Shown: positions 42,739 to 52,129, counted from the first letter of the stretch. The stretch is 64,000 bases of DNA from Bacillota bacterium (GCA_023396225.1 JAEWWT010000014.1:62001-126000), one strand, 5' to 3'. Program-made: numbers and translations. Notes: generated by a model not told the origin, from the letters alone.

Positions 42739-43209
42739 TCACTTAACAATATCTGCTGTTTCTGCTTCGGTATACTCTATAAGATCTTCAGGATTAATAA
42801 TAATTTGAGCACCTCTGACACCTGCACTTATACAGATCTGATCAAATAATATACAGGTTTCATCAATAAATGTGGGGAATTTCTTTTTCATTCCTATTGG
42901 TGAACAGCCACCACGTATATATCCAGTAACAGATAAAAGATCCTTCATTGGTATCATATCACATTTTTTGTCTTCTGCAGCCTTTGATACCTTTTTCAGA
43001 TCTAGTTCCTCATTTACGGGAATACAACACACAAGATACCCTGTGCGTTCGCCTTTAAGAACAAGGGTTTTAAATACTTGCTCAAATGGCTGACCAAGCT
43101 GTAAAGCTATATGTGTGCCTGAAAGATCATTTTCATCAACAATATATTCTTTAGTTTCAAATGCAATGTCAGCAGCTGAAAGAAGTCTCATAGCATTTGT
43201 TTTAACCAT
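42739..43209 (-). CDS. YbaK/EbsC-type aminoacyl-tRNA deacylase
   Basis: Family members hydrolyse misacylated tRNA, typically Cys-tRNA(Pro). The 156-residue protein shows TNAMRLLSAADIAFETKEY, KTLVLKGERTGYLVCCIPV, and the YbaK signature GYIRGGCSPIGMKKKFPTFIDE with GVRGAQIIINPEDL. The start is ATG 43209 with GGGAG; the longer frame from 43239 runs through a terminator hairpin. It precedes rarA by ten bases. Confidence 0.92.
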   Translation of the reverse strand: MVKTNAMRLLSAADIAFETKEYIVDENDLSGTHIALQLGQPFEQVFKTLVLKGERTGYLVCCIPVNEELDLKKVSKAAEDKKCDMIPMKDLLSVTGYIRGGCSPIGMKKKFPTFIDETCILFDQICISAGVRGAQIIINPEDLIEYTEAETADIVK

Positions 43210-43225
43210 AACTGAATACTCCCAT

Positions 43226-43253
43226 AAAAAAGCAGACATAAAGTCTGCTTTTT
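43226..43253 (-). terminator. Terminator after glyA, directly in front of the YbaK-type gene
   Basis: AAAAAGCAGAC pairs with GTCTGCTTTTT (11 bp), and the minus-strand T-tract runs into the SD of the next gene. No promoter fits between them, so the YbaK-type gene and rarA depend either on read-through or on a promoter inside glyA. Confidence 0.8.
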
Positions 43254-43267
43254 ATATAATAAATTAC

Positions 43268-44521
43268 TTACTCGTAAAGAGGATATTTTGCGCAAATTTC
43301 GTTTACGCCTTCTCTGATGAAATCTGCCTTGTTTTCAAAATCCTTAGCAGTAAGATAAATAAACTCAGCAATCTTGTCCATATCCTCAATACCCAAGCCT
43401 CTGCTTGTAACTGCAGGAGTACCGATTCTTACACCGCTTGTAATGAATGGGCTCTGTGGATCATTAGGAATTGCATTTTTATTAACAGTTATAAAAACTT
43501 CATCAAGACGCTTTTCAAGCTCTTTCCCAGTAATATCAAACGGACGTAAGTCAACCAGCATAAGATGATTGTCTGTTCCGCCTGAAACAAGGTTAAAACC
43601 TCTCTTAACAAGACCATTTGCAAGCGCCTGTGCATTTGCAACTACTTTCTTACCATATTCTTTAAATTCAGGTTTTAATGCTTCACCAAAACATACAGCC
43701 TTACTAGCTATTACATGCATTAAAGGACCACCCTGAATACCAGGGAAAATCGCTTTGTTTATCTTCTTAGCAAGTTCTTCGTCATTTGTAAGAATAAGAC
43801 CGCCTCTTGGACCTCTTAATGTTTTATGTGTAGTTGAAGTTACTACATCAGCATAAGGAACAGGAGAAGGGTGCACACCAGCTGCAACAAGACCAGCAAT
43901 ATGTGCCATATCAACCATGAGGTAAGCACCAACTGACTTTGCAATACTTGATAATCTTTCAAAATCTATTGTTCTTGGGTAAGCAGATGCACCGGCAACG
44001 ATAAGCTTTGGTTTGTTTGCCTTAGCAAGTTCCTGAATCTTATCATAATCTATTGTTTCATCATCACCGAGACCGTAGGAGATAAAATTAAAATACTTAC
44101 CTGACATATTTACCGGTGAACCATGTGTAAGATGCCCACCGTGAGCAAGGCTCATACCGAGAACAGTATCGCCAGGTTCAAGAAGAGCAAAATATACAGC
44201 AGTATTTGCCTGTGCGCCGGAATGAGCCTGTACATTTGCAAAACCAACATTGAAAAGTTTCTTTGCACGTTCGATTGCAATGTTTTCAACTATATCAACA
44301 CATTCACAACCGCCGTAATATCTCTTTCCAGGATAACCTTCAGCATACTTGTTTGTAAGAACTGAACCCATAGCAGCCATAACAGCAGGTGAAACGAGGT
44401 TTTCACTAGCAATTAATTCAAGGTTTCTACGCTGTCTTTTAATTTCCTTCTGCATTGCATCTCCAACTTCAGGATCAGATGCAGCTACAAAGCCTATAGT
44501 ATCCATATAATCTCCGTACAT
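43268..44521 (-). CDS. glyA: Serine hydroxymethyltransferase
   Basis: GlyA converts serine to glycine while loading one-carbon units on tetrahydrofolate. The 417-residue fold-type I PLP enzyme shows LIASENLVSPAVMAAMGSVL, NKYAEGYPGKRYYGGCE, DMAHIAGLVAAG and the PLP lysine in VTSTTHKTLRGPRGGLIL. Start ATG 44521 sits seven bases after AAGGAGA; ATG 44527 is too close. It has its own promoter and terminator. Confidence 0.97.
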   Translation of the reverse strand: MYGDYMDTIGFVAASDPEVGDAMQKEIKRQRRNLELIASENLVSPAVMAAMGSVLTNKYAEGYPGKRYYGGCECVDIVENIAIERAKKLFNVGFANVQAHSGAQANTAVYFALLEPGDTVLGMSLAHGGHLTHGSPVNMSGKYFNFISYGLGDDETIDYDKIQELAKANKPKLIVAGASAYPRTIDFERLSSIAKSVGAYLMVDMAHIAGLVAAGVHPSPVPYADVVTSTTHKTLRGPRGGLILTNDEELAKKINKAIFPGIQGGPLMHVIASKAVCFGEALKPEFKEYGKKVVANAQALANGLVKRGFNLVSGGTDNHLMLVDLRPFDITGKELEKRLDEVFITVNKNAIPNDPQSPFITSGVRIGTPAVTSRGLGIEDMDKIAEFIYLTAKDFENKADFIREGVNEICAKYPLYE

Positions 44522-44556
44522 AAACATTCTCCTTTAAGATAAAATATATCTTTTTA

Positions 44557-44585
44557 ATTATACTATCATTTAAAACATTTTTCAA
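44557..44585 (-). promoter_or_regulatory. Sigma-A promoter of glyA
   Basis: TTGAAA (44585-44580), a 17-nt spacer and TATAAT (44562-44557). Confidence 0.78.
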
Positions 44586-44633
44586 CCATATTTTATATAA
44601 ATTAACTTTATTTTAATATGTGTTTATATAATA

Positions 44634-44672
44634 AAAAAGAGTTCCTAAGCAAATGCATTAAGAACTCTTCTT
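44634..44672 (-). terminator. Terminator of the tRNA cluster
   Basis: In minus-strand RNA AAGAGUUCUUA pairs with UAGGAACUCUU (one U-G) and is followed by six T residues, directly after the CCA end of tRNA-Cys. Confidence 0.85.
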
Positions 44673-44746
44673 TGGAGGCGCCACCCAGATTTGAACTGGG
44701 GATCAGGGTGTTGCAGACCCACGCCTTACCACTTGGCTATAGCGCC
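44673..44746 (-). tRNA. tRNA-Cys (anticodon GCA)
   Basis: 74 nt with encoded CCA. Acceptor GGCGCTA pairs with TGGCGCC, the anticodon loop is CTGCAAC (GCA) and the T loop GTTCAAATC. Last gene of a four-tRNA transcript. Confidence 0.95.
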
Positions 44747-44748
44747 GC

Positions 44749-44824
44749 TGGAGCGGATTACGAGGCTCGAACTCGCTACCTCCACCTTGGCAAGGTGGCG
44801 CTCTACCAGATGAGCTAAATCCGC
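44749..44824 (-). tRNA. tRNA-Gly (anticodon GCC)
   Basis: 76 nt with encoded CCA. Acceptor GCGGATT pairs with AATCCGC; anticodon stem CCACC/GGTGG encloses loop TTGCCAA (GCC). Two bases separate it from tRNA-Cys. Confidence 0.96.
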
Positions 44825-44827
44825 AAA

Positions 44828-44904
44828 TGGCGACCTGGATGGGACTCGAACCCACGACCTCCGCCGTGACAGGGCGGCGTTCTAACCAACTGAACTACCA
44901 GGCC
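44828..44904 (-). tRNA. tRNA-Asp (anticodon GTC)
   Basis: 77 nt with encoded CCA. The anticodon loop CTGTCAC gives GTC; the acceptor arm GGCCTGG pairs with CCAGGTC with one G-U. Three bases separate it from tRNA-Gly. Confidence 0.96.
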
Positions 44905-44921
44905 ATTGATACTTAGAAACA

Positions 44922-44950
44922 TTTCGCATTCTAGAATATAGAATGCGAAA
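44922..44950 (-). promoter_or_regulatory. Perfect 12-bp hairpin between tRNA-Val and tRNA-Asp
   Basis: TTTCGCATTCTA (44922-44933) pairs with TAGAATGCGAAA (44939-44950) over a 5-nt loop. The minus-strand 3' side has no proper U tract, so it is more likely a spacer structure for tRNA processing than a terminator, or a partial attenuator. Confidence 0.55.
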
Positions 44951-44967
44951 GTTCTTAGTAATTGATT

Positions 44968-45043
44968 TGGTGGGAACAATAGGGCTCGAACCTATGACCC
45001 TCTGCTTGTAAGGCAGATGCTCTCCCAGCTGAGCTATGCTCCC
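44968..45043 (-). tRNA. tRNA-Val (anticodon TAC)
   Basis: 76 nt with encoded CCA. Anticodon stem TCTGC/GCAGA encloses CTTACAA (TAC). It is the first gene of the cluster, 64 bases before tRNA-Asp. Confidence 0.96.
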
Positions 45044-45070
45044 AAAACACCATCGTCAAACGACTTATTC

Positions 45071-45099
45071 ATTATATACTGTAACTTGTCTTTTGTCAA
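45071..45099 (-). promoter_or_regulatory. Sigma-A promoter of the tRNA cluster
   Basis: TTGACA (45099-45094), a 17-nt spacer and TATAAT (45076-45071), full consensus, about 28 bases before tRNA-Val. Confidence 0.9.
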
Positions 45100-45115
45100 G
45101 CGTTTTTGAAAATTT

Positions 45116-45787
45116 TTATTTAATTCCTAAATAGCCAGCCTGCATATATGATGTCCAAATTACCTCAACTGCCTTAAATCCACACAATTCAAGAACTTTT
45201 AGATGTTCTGAAATACTGATAGGGAAATATTCCTTACCATATCTTGCAATATGTTGACCGCTTTCTTCTTCTGATTTGCCGCAATTAACCTGAAAGTTTT
45301 TCCATCTCTTTAAAAACAGATTTACACCTTCATTAGATGCAGGAGCAATATTTTCAAAAGTAAAATACAATCCACCAGTTTTTAGAGCGTTATAACAATT
45401 TGTTACAGATTTTATTCTGTCACTGTTATTAAAATAATGATTAACCTGTACAGTAGTTACAACATCAAAGCTTTCATTGTATTCTGCATTCAGAACAGAT
45501 TTTTCAATAAACTGATCTTCACTATTTATACAAGTATTTTTTGCAATATCAAGCATTTTTTCAGAAATATCACATGAAATTATTTTTTTAATATCAAGGT
45601 CAGACTTTCTGACTTCAAGAGACATTTTCCCAGTACCACATCCCTCGTCAAGCCATACTATATCTTTCTTTCCAGAAGCCCTGACAATATCAATAATCTG
45701 CTTATAGAATTCTGAATAATATGGTATAGTTTTAATTACTTTTTCATTATATTCTTCTGCAAAATGCGCTGTTGTATTATCATTCAT
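45116..45787 (-). CDS. Class I SAM-dependent methyltransferase
   Basis: The 223-residue protein has the Rossmann SAM-binding motif I WLDEGCGTGKMSLEV at about residues 45-58, motif II CDISEKMLDIA and motif IV FDVVTTVQVNHYF. The substrate is unknown; small-molecule methyltransferases of this type are common. It is the last gene of the yerC-methyltransferase-hslO group, six bases after hslO, with SD GAAGG. It is not a close paralogue of the second methyltransferase at 46682. Confidence 0.85.
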   Translation of the reverse strand: MNDNTTAHFAEEYNEKVIKTIPYYSEFYKQIIDIVRASGKKDIVWLDEGCGTGKMSLEVRKSDLDIKKIISCDISEKMLDIAKNTCINSEDQFIEKSVLNAEYNESFDVVTTVQVNHYFNNSDRIKSVTNCYNALKTGGLYFTFENIAPASNEGVNLFLKRWKNFQVNCGKSEEESGQHIARYGKEYFPISISEHLKVLELCGFKAVEVIWTSYMQAGYLGIK

Positions 45788-45792
45788 GTCTT

Positions 45793-46665
45793 TTACCTTC
45801 TTTTAAGTTCTAATAATTCATCCTTAGTAAAACAATATTTTTTATCACAGAAATGACAGCATACTTCTGTTTTATCCTGTTCTTCTGCCATATTAGTCAA
45901 TTCTTCTCGTCCAAGGCTTATTAATGCCCGTTCAACTCTTTCCTTGCTACAATCACATTTATATGCAGCTTCTGATCTATCAAGAACATTAGGATTCAAT
46001 CCATCCAGAACTTTTAGTGCAATATCTTCATTTGTCATTCCTGAAGTAAGCATTTCTGTAACTGACGGTAGACTATTAATATTCTTTTCTAATATATCTA
46101 TGCATGATTCATCAGCAAAAGGCAATAGCTGAATAATGTATCCGCCTGCTGCTTTTACAGTGAGGTCAGGATTTACCAGTACACCAAGTCCGCATACTGT
46201 TGGTATCTGTTCACTTACTGCAAAATAACTTGCAATATCCTCGGCAATTTCTCCTGATGCAATCGGAACCTGACCAATATATGGTTCTTTAAGTCCAAGG
46301 TCTTTGACAACTGATAAAGTACCATTGTTACCTACAGCTCCAGTTACATCAAGCTTTCCATATTTATTAAGAGGTATCTCAACAACAGGATTGCTGACAT
46401 ATGATTTTACATTTCCATAACAATCAGCAACGGCAATAAGTATACCTGTAGGTCCTTTTCCATCAAAACGCAATGTAACAGATTCCTTATCACCTTTTAA
46501 ACCACAGCCAATAAGTGATGCAGCAATAGATAATCTTCCTAAAGCCGCAGTAACAACAGCTGATGTTTTATGAATTCTCTCAATCTCAGATACTATTTCG
46601 GTTGCATCTACAGCATATGCTATTACTGAGGCATCAGCTGAAATAGCTCTTATTATTTCAGACAT
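45793..46665 (-). CDS. hslO: Hsp33 redox-regulated chaperone
   Basis: Hsp33 is a holdase that is activated when oxidation releases zinc from four cysteines. The 290-residue protein carries CDC at about residues 236-238 and CHFC near residue 270, the CxC...CxxC zinc switch, and N-terminal features AISADASVIAYAVDATEIV and LGRLSIAASLIGCGLKGD. It lies between two methyltransferase genes, as in other Clostridia. SD AAGGGG. Confidence 0.95.
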   Translation of the reverse strand: MSEIIRAISADASVIAYAVDATEIVSEIERIHKTSAVVTAALGRLSIAASLIGCGLKGDKESVTLRFDGKGPTGILIAVADCYGNVKSYVSNPVVEIPLNKYGKLDVTGAVGNNGTLSVVKDLGLKEPYIGQVPIASGEIAEDIASYFAVSEQIPTVCGLGVLVNPDLTVKAAGGYIIQLLPFADESCIDILEKNINSLPSVTEMLTSGMTNEDIALKVLDGLNPNVLDRSEAAYKCDCSKERVERALISLGREELTNMAEEQDKTEVCCHFCDKKYCFTKDELLELKRR

Positions 46666-46681
46666 TTATTTTTATTCCCCT

Positions 46682-47428
46682 TTATGTTTTGGCAACGAAA
46701 ACAACTTTTTCACTTTTTTCTTTTGGTTCATTAAATGTATCATAGTCGTAAACAGCTTCAATAGTAAATCCAGCATTCAACAGAATGCTTTTCCACACAG
46801 AAATTTCAGGAGCTATTTCAGAAAAATCTTCACTTTTTCTTGAAAACATATTATGCCCCACATCCTTAAAAAAGTCCAGTGAAATATCTACCCTGTTATC
46901 TTTATCTTCAGAGAAACTGTTCTGCCAAACGCAAAAAACTGAATCAGTATCATAAACAAAAGTATTATTTCCAAGTATCTCTTTATGCTTATATGGCGTA
47001 TTTATATCAAATATAAACAGACCATGTGGATTTGTAAACAACTTAACCCTTTTCACAGTTTTGACAATACTATCAACACTGTCAAGATGATTCAAGCTGT
47101 CAAGAGCACATATCGTTACATCAACAGTACCATACAAATCAAGTTCCGTCATATCCTGACATATATACTGAATAATTCTGCCGCTTTCAATCTTTTTGTC
47201 CATTGCTACAGAGAGCATCTCATATGAATAATCAACACCAATGACATCATATCCGATTTTGCTCATTTCTTCCGAAAGGCTTCCTGTCCCGCATGCAAGG
47301 TCAAGTAATATTCCTTTTACTCCACCATGCTTTTCAATAAGCTTGTTAAAATAATCAGCTCTGTCACTATATGAAATATTAAGAGTCAGATCATCATAAT
47401 ATCCTGAAAAGATATCATAATTACTCAT
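46682..47428 (-). CDS. Class I SAM-dependent methyltransferase
   Basis: The 248-residue protein begins MSNYDIFSGYYDDLTLNISY and has SAM motif I LLDLACGTGSLSEEM (about residues 41-55), motif II VIGVDYSYEMLSVA and motif IV DVTICALDSLNHL. Family members of this YqeM-like kind often stand next to hslO; the substrate is not known. The gene starts inside the last codons of yerC with an eight-base overlap. Confidence 0.86.
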   Translation of the reverse strand: MSNYDIFSGYYDDLTLNISYSDRADYFNKLIEKHGGVKGILLDLACGTGSLSEEMSKIGYDVIGVDYSYEMLSVAMDKKIESGRIIQYICQDMTELDLYGTVDVTICALDSLNHLDSVDSIVKTVKRVKLFTNPHGLFIFDINTPYKHKEILGNNTFVYDTDSVFCVWQNSFSEDKDNRVDISLDFFKDVGHNMFSRKSEDFSEIAPEISVWKSILLNAGFTIEAVYDYDTFNEPKEKSEKVVFVAKT

Positions 47429-47723
47429 TATTCTTATTTTCCTTCATTCTTTTGAAAACAAGCTCATAACCATCAGAGCCATAGTTCAATGTTCTGTTTA
47501 CACGGCTGATTGTTGCTGTACTTGCACCGGTTTTGTTAACTATATCGCTGTAAACATGCTTTTCGTTAAGCATCTTTGCAACCTGCATACGCTGTGAAAG
47601 AGATTTAAGTTCCAGAACAGTACATAAATCTTCAAAGAAAGCATAACACTCCTCATTAGTCTTTAAACATAAAATTGCCTCAAAAAGATCATCAAGATTA
47701 GAATCCTTTAATTTACTATTCAT
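47421..47723 (-). CDS. YerC/YecD family TrpR-related protein
   Basis: The 100-residue all-helical protein belongs to the TrpR/YerC/YecD family, seen in LDDLFEAILCLKTNEECYAFF, ELKSLSQRMQVAKML and the helix-turn-helix YSDIVNKTGASTATISRVNR. It probably binds DNA; in Firmicutes its targets are not known and it is not the tryptophan repressor of the enterics. SD GAGGAG precedes the ATG. A 67-base gap separates it from lysA. Confidence 0.88.
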   Translation of the reverse strand: MNSKLKDSNLDDLFEAILCLKTNEECYAFFEDLCTVLELKSLSQRMQVAKMLNEKHVYSDIVNKTGASTATISRVNRTLNYGSDGYELVFKRMKENKNNE

Positions 47724-47790
47724 TTTATGATACTCCTCACAATAATATAATCAAATATTATTTTTTAATATTTTTAATGCTAATGATTTT

Positions 47791-49092
47791 TTATAAAAGG
47801 TCATTCTGTATTATATCATTGAGTGTTTCTCTTTTAACGACTATTCTGTCTTTTCCTTCCCTGACCATAACAACTGCAGGCCTTGGATTTCTGTTGTAAT
47901 TGGATGCCATAGAATAATTGTATGCACCTGTAGCAAGAACAGCAATAACGTCACCCGGATTTGAATCCTGAATTTGCATACCTTCACCAATCAGATCTCC
48001 ACTTTCACAGCATTTACCTGCTAAAGTTACTACAGTATTTTTTTCTTCCGCTGCCTTGTTAGCAACTAGTACATCATATTTAGATTTATAAAGAGCATAT
48101 CTTGGGTTATCGCACATTCCTCCATCAATTGACACATAAGTGCGTATATGAGGAATTTCTTTCTTGCCGCCTACTGTATAAAGAGTTATACCAGCAGGAG
48201 CAGCAATAGAACGTCCTGGCTCAATAAGTATAAATGGCTGATTGATATTAAGCTTTGCACAAGTTTCTTTAACCTTTACAGACACGTTTTCCATATATTT
48301 TTCATATGCAGTAGGTGTATCTTCATTTGTGTACTTTATTCCAAAGCCACCACCTAGATTAAGCTCTTTTATATCATAAGAAAGCTCATTTTTAACCTTA
48401 GCAATAAATGTAAGCATTACTTCAGCAGCATGAACAAAAGGGTCTATGTCAAAAATCTGACTGCCTATATGACAATGTGCTCCGACAAATAAAACATTAT
48501 CAAGAGAAATTGCATACTTTACTGCATCAAAAGCTTCGCCAGTTTCGAGTGCAAAACCAAATTTGCTATCTATCTGGCCTGTCTTCACAAAATCATGAGT
48601 ATGAGCATCAATTCCAGGCTTAATTCTGAACATTATATTTACTTTTTTATCAAGCTCACCAGCAATACTATCAAGCCTGTCAAGTTCAAAAATATTATCA
48701 ACAATTATTCTGCCAACATTATTCTTAACGGCAAGTGTTAATTCTTCATCTGTCTTATTATTCCCATGAAAGCATATTCTTTCAGCAGGAAAATCAACAC
48801 TTAATGCTGTAAAAAGTTCACCTTCTGAAACAACATCAATGCCCATTCCTTCTTCTTTCATTATGTTACACATAGCTTTACAGCAAAATGCTTTACTTGC
48901 ATAACAAACTAAACCTGCACCATTATAATAGTTGTCGATTGATTTCCTAAATCTTCTGCAGTTATCTCTTATTAAATCTTCATCCATAACATACAGGGGT
49001 GTATGATACTTTTTTGCAAGTTCTATTGTATCAACACCGCCAATAGTTAAATGTCCTGAATTGTTAACGCTTAAATTTTCTGATACAAACAT
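47791..49092 (-). CDS. lysA: Diaminopimelate decarboxylase
   Basis: LysA decarboxylates meso-diaminopimelate to lysine, the last step of the pathway. The 433-residue fold-type III PLP enzyme has the PLP lysine in VCYASKAFCCKAM, GFALETGEA, HCHIGSQIFD, LNLGGGFGI and the second-domain ligand motif AGKCCESGD. It follows engB by ten bases in the lon operon. Confidence 0.95.
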   Translation of the reverse strand: MFVSENLSVNNSGHLTIGGVDTIELAKKYHTPLYVMDEDLIRDNCRRFRKSIDNYYNGAGLVCYASKAFCCKAMCNIMKEEGMGIDVVSEGELFTALSVDFPAERICFHGNNKTDEELTLAVKNNVGRIIVDNIFELDRLDSIAGELDKKVNIMFRIKPGIDAHTHDFVKTGQIDSKFGFALETGEAFDAVKYAISLDNVLFVGAHCHIGSQIFDIDPFVHAAEVMLTFIAKVKNELSYDIKELNLGGGFGIKYTNEDTPTAYEKYMENVSVKVKETCAKLNINQPFILIEPGRSIAAPAGITLYTVGGKKEIPHIRTYVSIDGGMCDNPRYALYKSKYDVLVANKAAEEKNTVVTLAGKCCESGDLIGEGMQIQDSNPGDVIAVLATGAYNYSMASNYNRNPRPAVVMVREGKDRIVVKRETLNDIIQNDLL

Positions 49093-49102
49093 AATATTTC
49101 TC

Positions 49103-49693
49103 CTATCTGTTTTCTTCGTTATAGTCTTCTATTATTGATTTTATCTCATCAACGCCTTCTCCAGTCATAGCAGAGAATTCAATATGCTTGATCTGATCAA
49201 AACATGGAATTTCTTTATTAAAACCCGCCATGCGTTCAATTCGCTGATTTTTTGTAAGCTTATCTGCTTTAGTAAATATTATAATAAAAGGCAACTCACT
49301 GTCAATCATAAAATTTATCATATGTATGTCATCGTTAGAAGGTGCATGTCTAATGTCAACAAGCTGAAATATTAATCCGATTTCTCTTTCTGACATAAGG
49401 TAACCTTCAATAAGTCCAGACCATCTTTCCTTATCACTTTTGGAAATTTTAGCATAGCCATATCCCGGCAAGTCAACAAAATAACAATTATCAACAGCAT
49501 AAAAGTTTATTGTTGCAGTTTTACCAGGAACAGAAGATACTCTTGCAAGTGCTTTTCTGTTGAATATTTTATTAATAAGTGAAGATTTTCCTACATTTGA
49601 TCTGCCAGAAAATGCAAATTCGTTTCTGTCACACGGCGGAATCTGCTTGAAGGTACCATATGATTTAAAAAATTCAGCCTTGTTAAAGTTCAT
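49103..49693 (-). CDS. engB: Ribosome biogenesis GTP-binding protein EngB (YsxC/YihA)
   Basis: EngB is an essential GTPase in assembly of the large ribosomal subunit. The 196 residues show G1 GRSNVGKSSLIN, G2/G3 with PGKTATINFY and VDLPGYGYAK, and G4 FTKADKL. The lon-engB order is conserved in Firmicutes. SD AAGGG. Confidence 0.95.
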   Translation of the reverse strand: MNFNKAEFFKSYGTFKQIPPCDRNEFAFSGRSNVGKSSLINKIFNRKALARVSSVPGKTATINFYAVDNCYFVDLPGYGYAKISKSDKERWSGLIEGYLMSEREIGLIFQLVDIRHAPSNDDIHMINFMIDSELPFIIIFTKADKLTKNQRIERMAGFNKEIPCFDQIKHIEFSAMTGEGVDEIKSIIEDYNEENR

Positions 49694-49717
49694 TTGTTGT
49701 TTACCCTTCTTACTTAA

Positions 49718-52129
49718 TTATGAGACTGTAACTTCCTGCTTAACGTTATTTTCTGTTTTTTTACTTGAATATGAACCGCCAAAGTTCAATTCTGTTTTAA
49801 TTAGCGCAGTATCAAGCACTTCACTTAATGTTTCAGCAAATACAAAATTCATCGAATTTTTAACTACATCGTCAACTTCTTCAAGGTCACCCTTGTTTTC
49901 AGCAGGAATAATAACAGTTTCCATGCCAGCCTTATATGCTGCCATAGTCTTTTCCTTTAGTCCTCCTATTGGAAGGACTTTACCATGTAAAGTAATTTCA
50001 CCTGTCATAGCAATTTTGTGATTTACAGGAATACCTGAAAGTGCAGAAACAAGAGCTGTAGTCATTGTAACACCAGCAGAAGGCCCATCCTTAGGAGTTG
50101 CACCTTCAGGAGCATGAATATGAATATCCTTTTCTTTATAAAAATCCTTCTGAATATTATACTTTGATGCAACAGAACGAACATAACTGACAGCTATCTT
50201 TGCACTTTCCTTCATAACATCCCCAAGAGAACCAGTTGTTTCTATAGTTCCCTTTCCATCAAGTATTATTACTTCAAGAGGCATTATAACTCCGCCAACA
50301 GATGTCCAGGCAAGTCCGTTTACTATGCCGACTTCATCCTTTTTGCTGTACTCATCATCAATATATTTCTTTGCCCCGAGGAATTCGGAGAGATTAGCAT
50401 TATCAAGGATAATTCTCTTCTTTTCACCTGAAACAATAACCTTTGCTGCTTTTCTGCACACTGAAGCAATTTTTCTCTCAAGAGATCTTACTCCTGCTTC
50501 TTTTGTATAGTAATCAATCAACGAATATATACCAGTATCGGTAAATCTAAGCATAGTCCCCTTTAATCCGTTTGCTTTCAATTGTTTAGGGACAAGATGT
50601 TCTTTGGCAATATGGAACTTTTCTTCTCTTGTATAGCTTGTAAGCTCAATAACTTCCATTCTGTCAAGCAATGGAGTTTCTATAGTCTGCGTTGTATTTG
50701 CAGTTGTCACAAACAAAACTTTGCTCAAGTCAAATGGAATTTCAATATAATGGTCATGAAAATCAGAATTCTGCTCACTGTCAAGTACCTCAAGCATTGC
50801 AGACGAAGGGTCTCCCCTCATATCATTTGCCATTTTATCAATTTCATCAAGAAGAATCAGTGGATTATTACTGCCAGCTGATTTAACGGCATTGATGATA
50901 CGTCCAGGCATTGATCCTATGTAAGTTTTTCTGTGTCCTCTTATTTCAGCCTCATCCTTAACTCCGCCTAATGATACTCTGGCGTACTTCTTTCCGAGTG
51001 CCTTTGCAATTGACTTACCAATAGAAGTCTTACCAATACCGGGAGGTCCGACTAAGCAAAGAATCTGACCTTTTATATCAGGTTTCAAAGCTCTTACAGC
51101 AATAGTTTCAAGAATTCTGTCCTTAACCTTATCAAGACCATAATGATCCTTATCAAGGATACTCTTTGCTTTATTAATATCAACCTTATCCTTTGTAGAT
51201 ATATTCCACGGAAGTTCAAGACAGGTATCAAGATAATTTCTAACTACAAACGCTTCCTGTGATGAAGGAGACATCTTTGAAAGGCGATCAGTTTCACGAA
51301 GTAGTTTTTCTGTAATTTCATCAGAAAGATGAAGTTCTTCTATTCTCTCTATATAATTGTATATTTCATCTTGATTGTTATCATCTTCACCAAGCTGATT
51401 AGCAATAACCTTCATCTGCTCACGAAGATAGTATTCACGCTGTCCGTTATCAATCTGTTCTTTAACCTTTTCCTGGATATTATGTTCAATATCCAATACT
51501 GCTACTTCTTTTGACAGCATTGCAATGAGCATACTCAGTCTTGAAATAAGACCATTGGTTTCAAGCAGCATCTGCTTATCTTCAAGAGGCAAAGGAACAT
51601 TAAATGTAATTGCTTCAAACAAAACCTTAGGATCATTTTCATTTATTACTGAACCAATCAATTCCTTCGGCATTCTTGGCATGTTAAGACAATATTGCTT
51701 AAATGTATCCTTTAACGCTCTGACAAGTCCTGCTGTTTCCTGAGAATCTTGCTTTATATTTCTGGAATCAGGCAATTTCCTTAATGATGAAATAAAATAT
51801 GGATCACTTTGAAGAACACTTGTAATTTTTGCTTTGCTAATTCCTTCAACCAAAACCCTTGTTATATTGTCAGGAGTTTTAAGTATTTGCCTTATCTGAG
51901 CAATTACGCCGGTTTTATAAATGTCTTTTTCTGATGGATTATCCATAATAATATCTTTTTGGGCTGTCAAAAAAATCAATTTATTATCATTATATGCAGC
52001 ATTAAGAGCAGCAACAGATTGTTCTCTTGAAACATCGAAATGAATGACTACACCTGGAAATACAACAAGTCCACGTAATACAACAGTCGGCAAAATAATG
52101 TTAGTAGTTTGCTTTATATCTGCCTTCAT
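49718..52129 (-). CDS. lon: ATP-dependent Lon protease
   Basis: Lon degrades damaged and regulatory proteins in the cytoplasm. The 803-residue LonA-type protein has an N-terminal substrate domain (about 1-300), Walker A GPPGIGKTSIGKSIAKALG, Walker B PLILLDEIDKM and the protease domain with catalytic S684 in KDGPSAGVTM and the lysine in GGLKEK. Start ATG 52129 has GGAGG; the TTG at 52141 includes it. First gene of lon-engB-lysA. Confidence 0.96.
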   Translation of the reverse strand: MKADIKQTTNIILPTVVLRGLVVFPGVVIHFDVSREQSVAALNAAYNDNKLIFLTAQKDIIMDNPSEKDIYKTGVIAQIRQILKTPDNITRVLVEGISKAKITSVLQSDPYFISSLRKLPDSRNIKQDSQETAGLVRALKDTFKQYCLNMPRMPKELIGSVINENDPKVLFEAITFNVPLPLEDKQMLLETNGLISRLSMLIAMLSKEVAVLDIEHNIQEKVKEQIDNGQREYYLREQMKVIANQLGEDDNNQDEIYNYIERIEELHLSDEITEKLLRETDRLSKMSPSSQEAFVVRNYLDTCLELPWNISTKDKVDINKAKSILDKDHYGLDKVKDRILETIAVRALKPDIKGQILCLVGPPGIGKTSIGKSIAKALGKKYARVSLGGVKDEAEIRGHRKTYIGSMPGRIINAVKSAGSNNPLILLDEIDKMANDMRGDPSSAMLEVLDSEQNSDFHDHYIEIPFDLSKVLFVTTANTTQTIETPLLDRMEVIELTSYTREEKFHIAKEHLVPKQLKANGLKGTMLRFTDTGIYSLIDYYTKEAGVRSLERKIASVCRKAAKVIVSGEKKRIILDNANLSEFLGAKKYIDDEYSKKDEVGIVNGLAWTSVGGVIMPLEVIILDGKGTIETTGSLGDVMKESAKIAVSYVRSVASKYNIQKDFYKEKDIHIHAPEGATPKDGPSAGVTMTTALVSALSGIPVNHKIAMTGEITLHGKVLPIGGLKEKTMAAYKAGMETVIIPAENKGDLEEVDDVVKNSMNFVFAETLSEVLDTALIKTELNFGGSYSSKKTENNVKQEVTVS

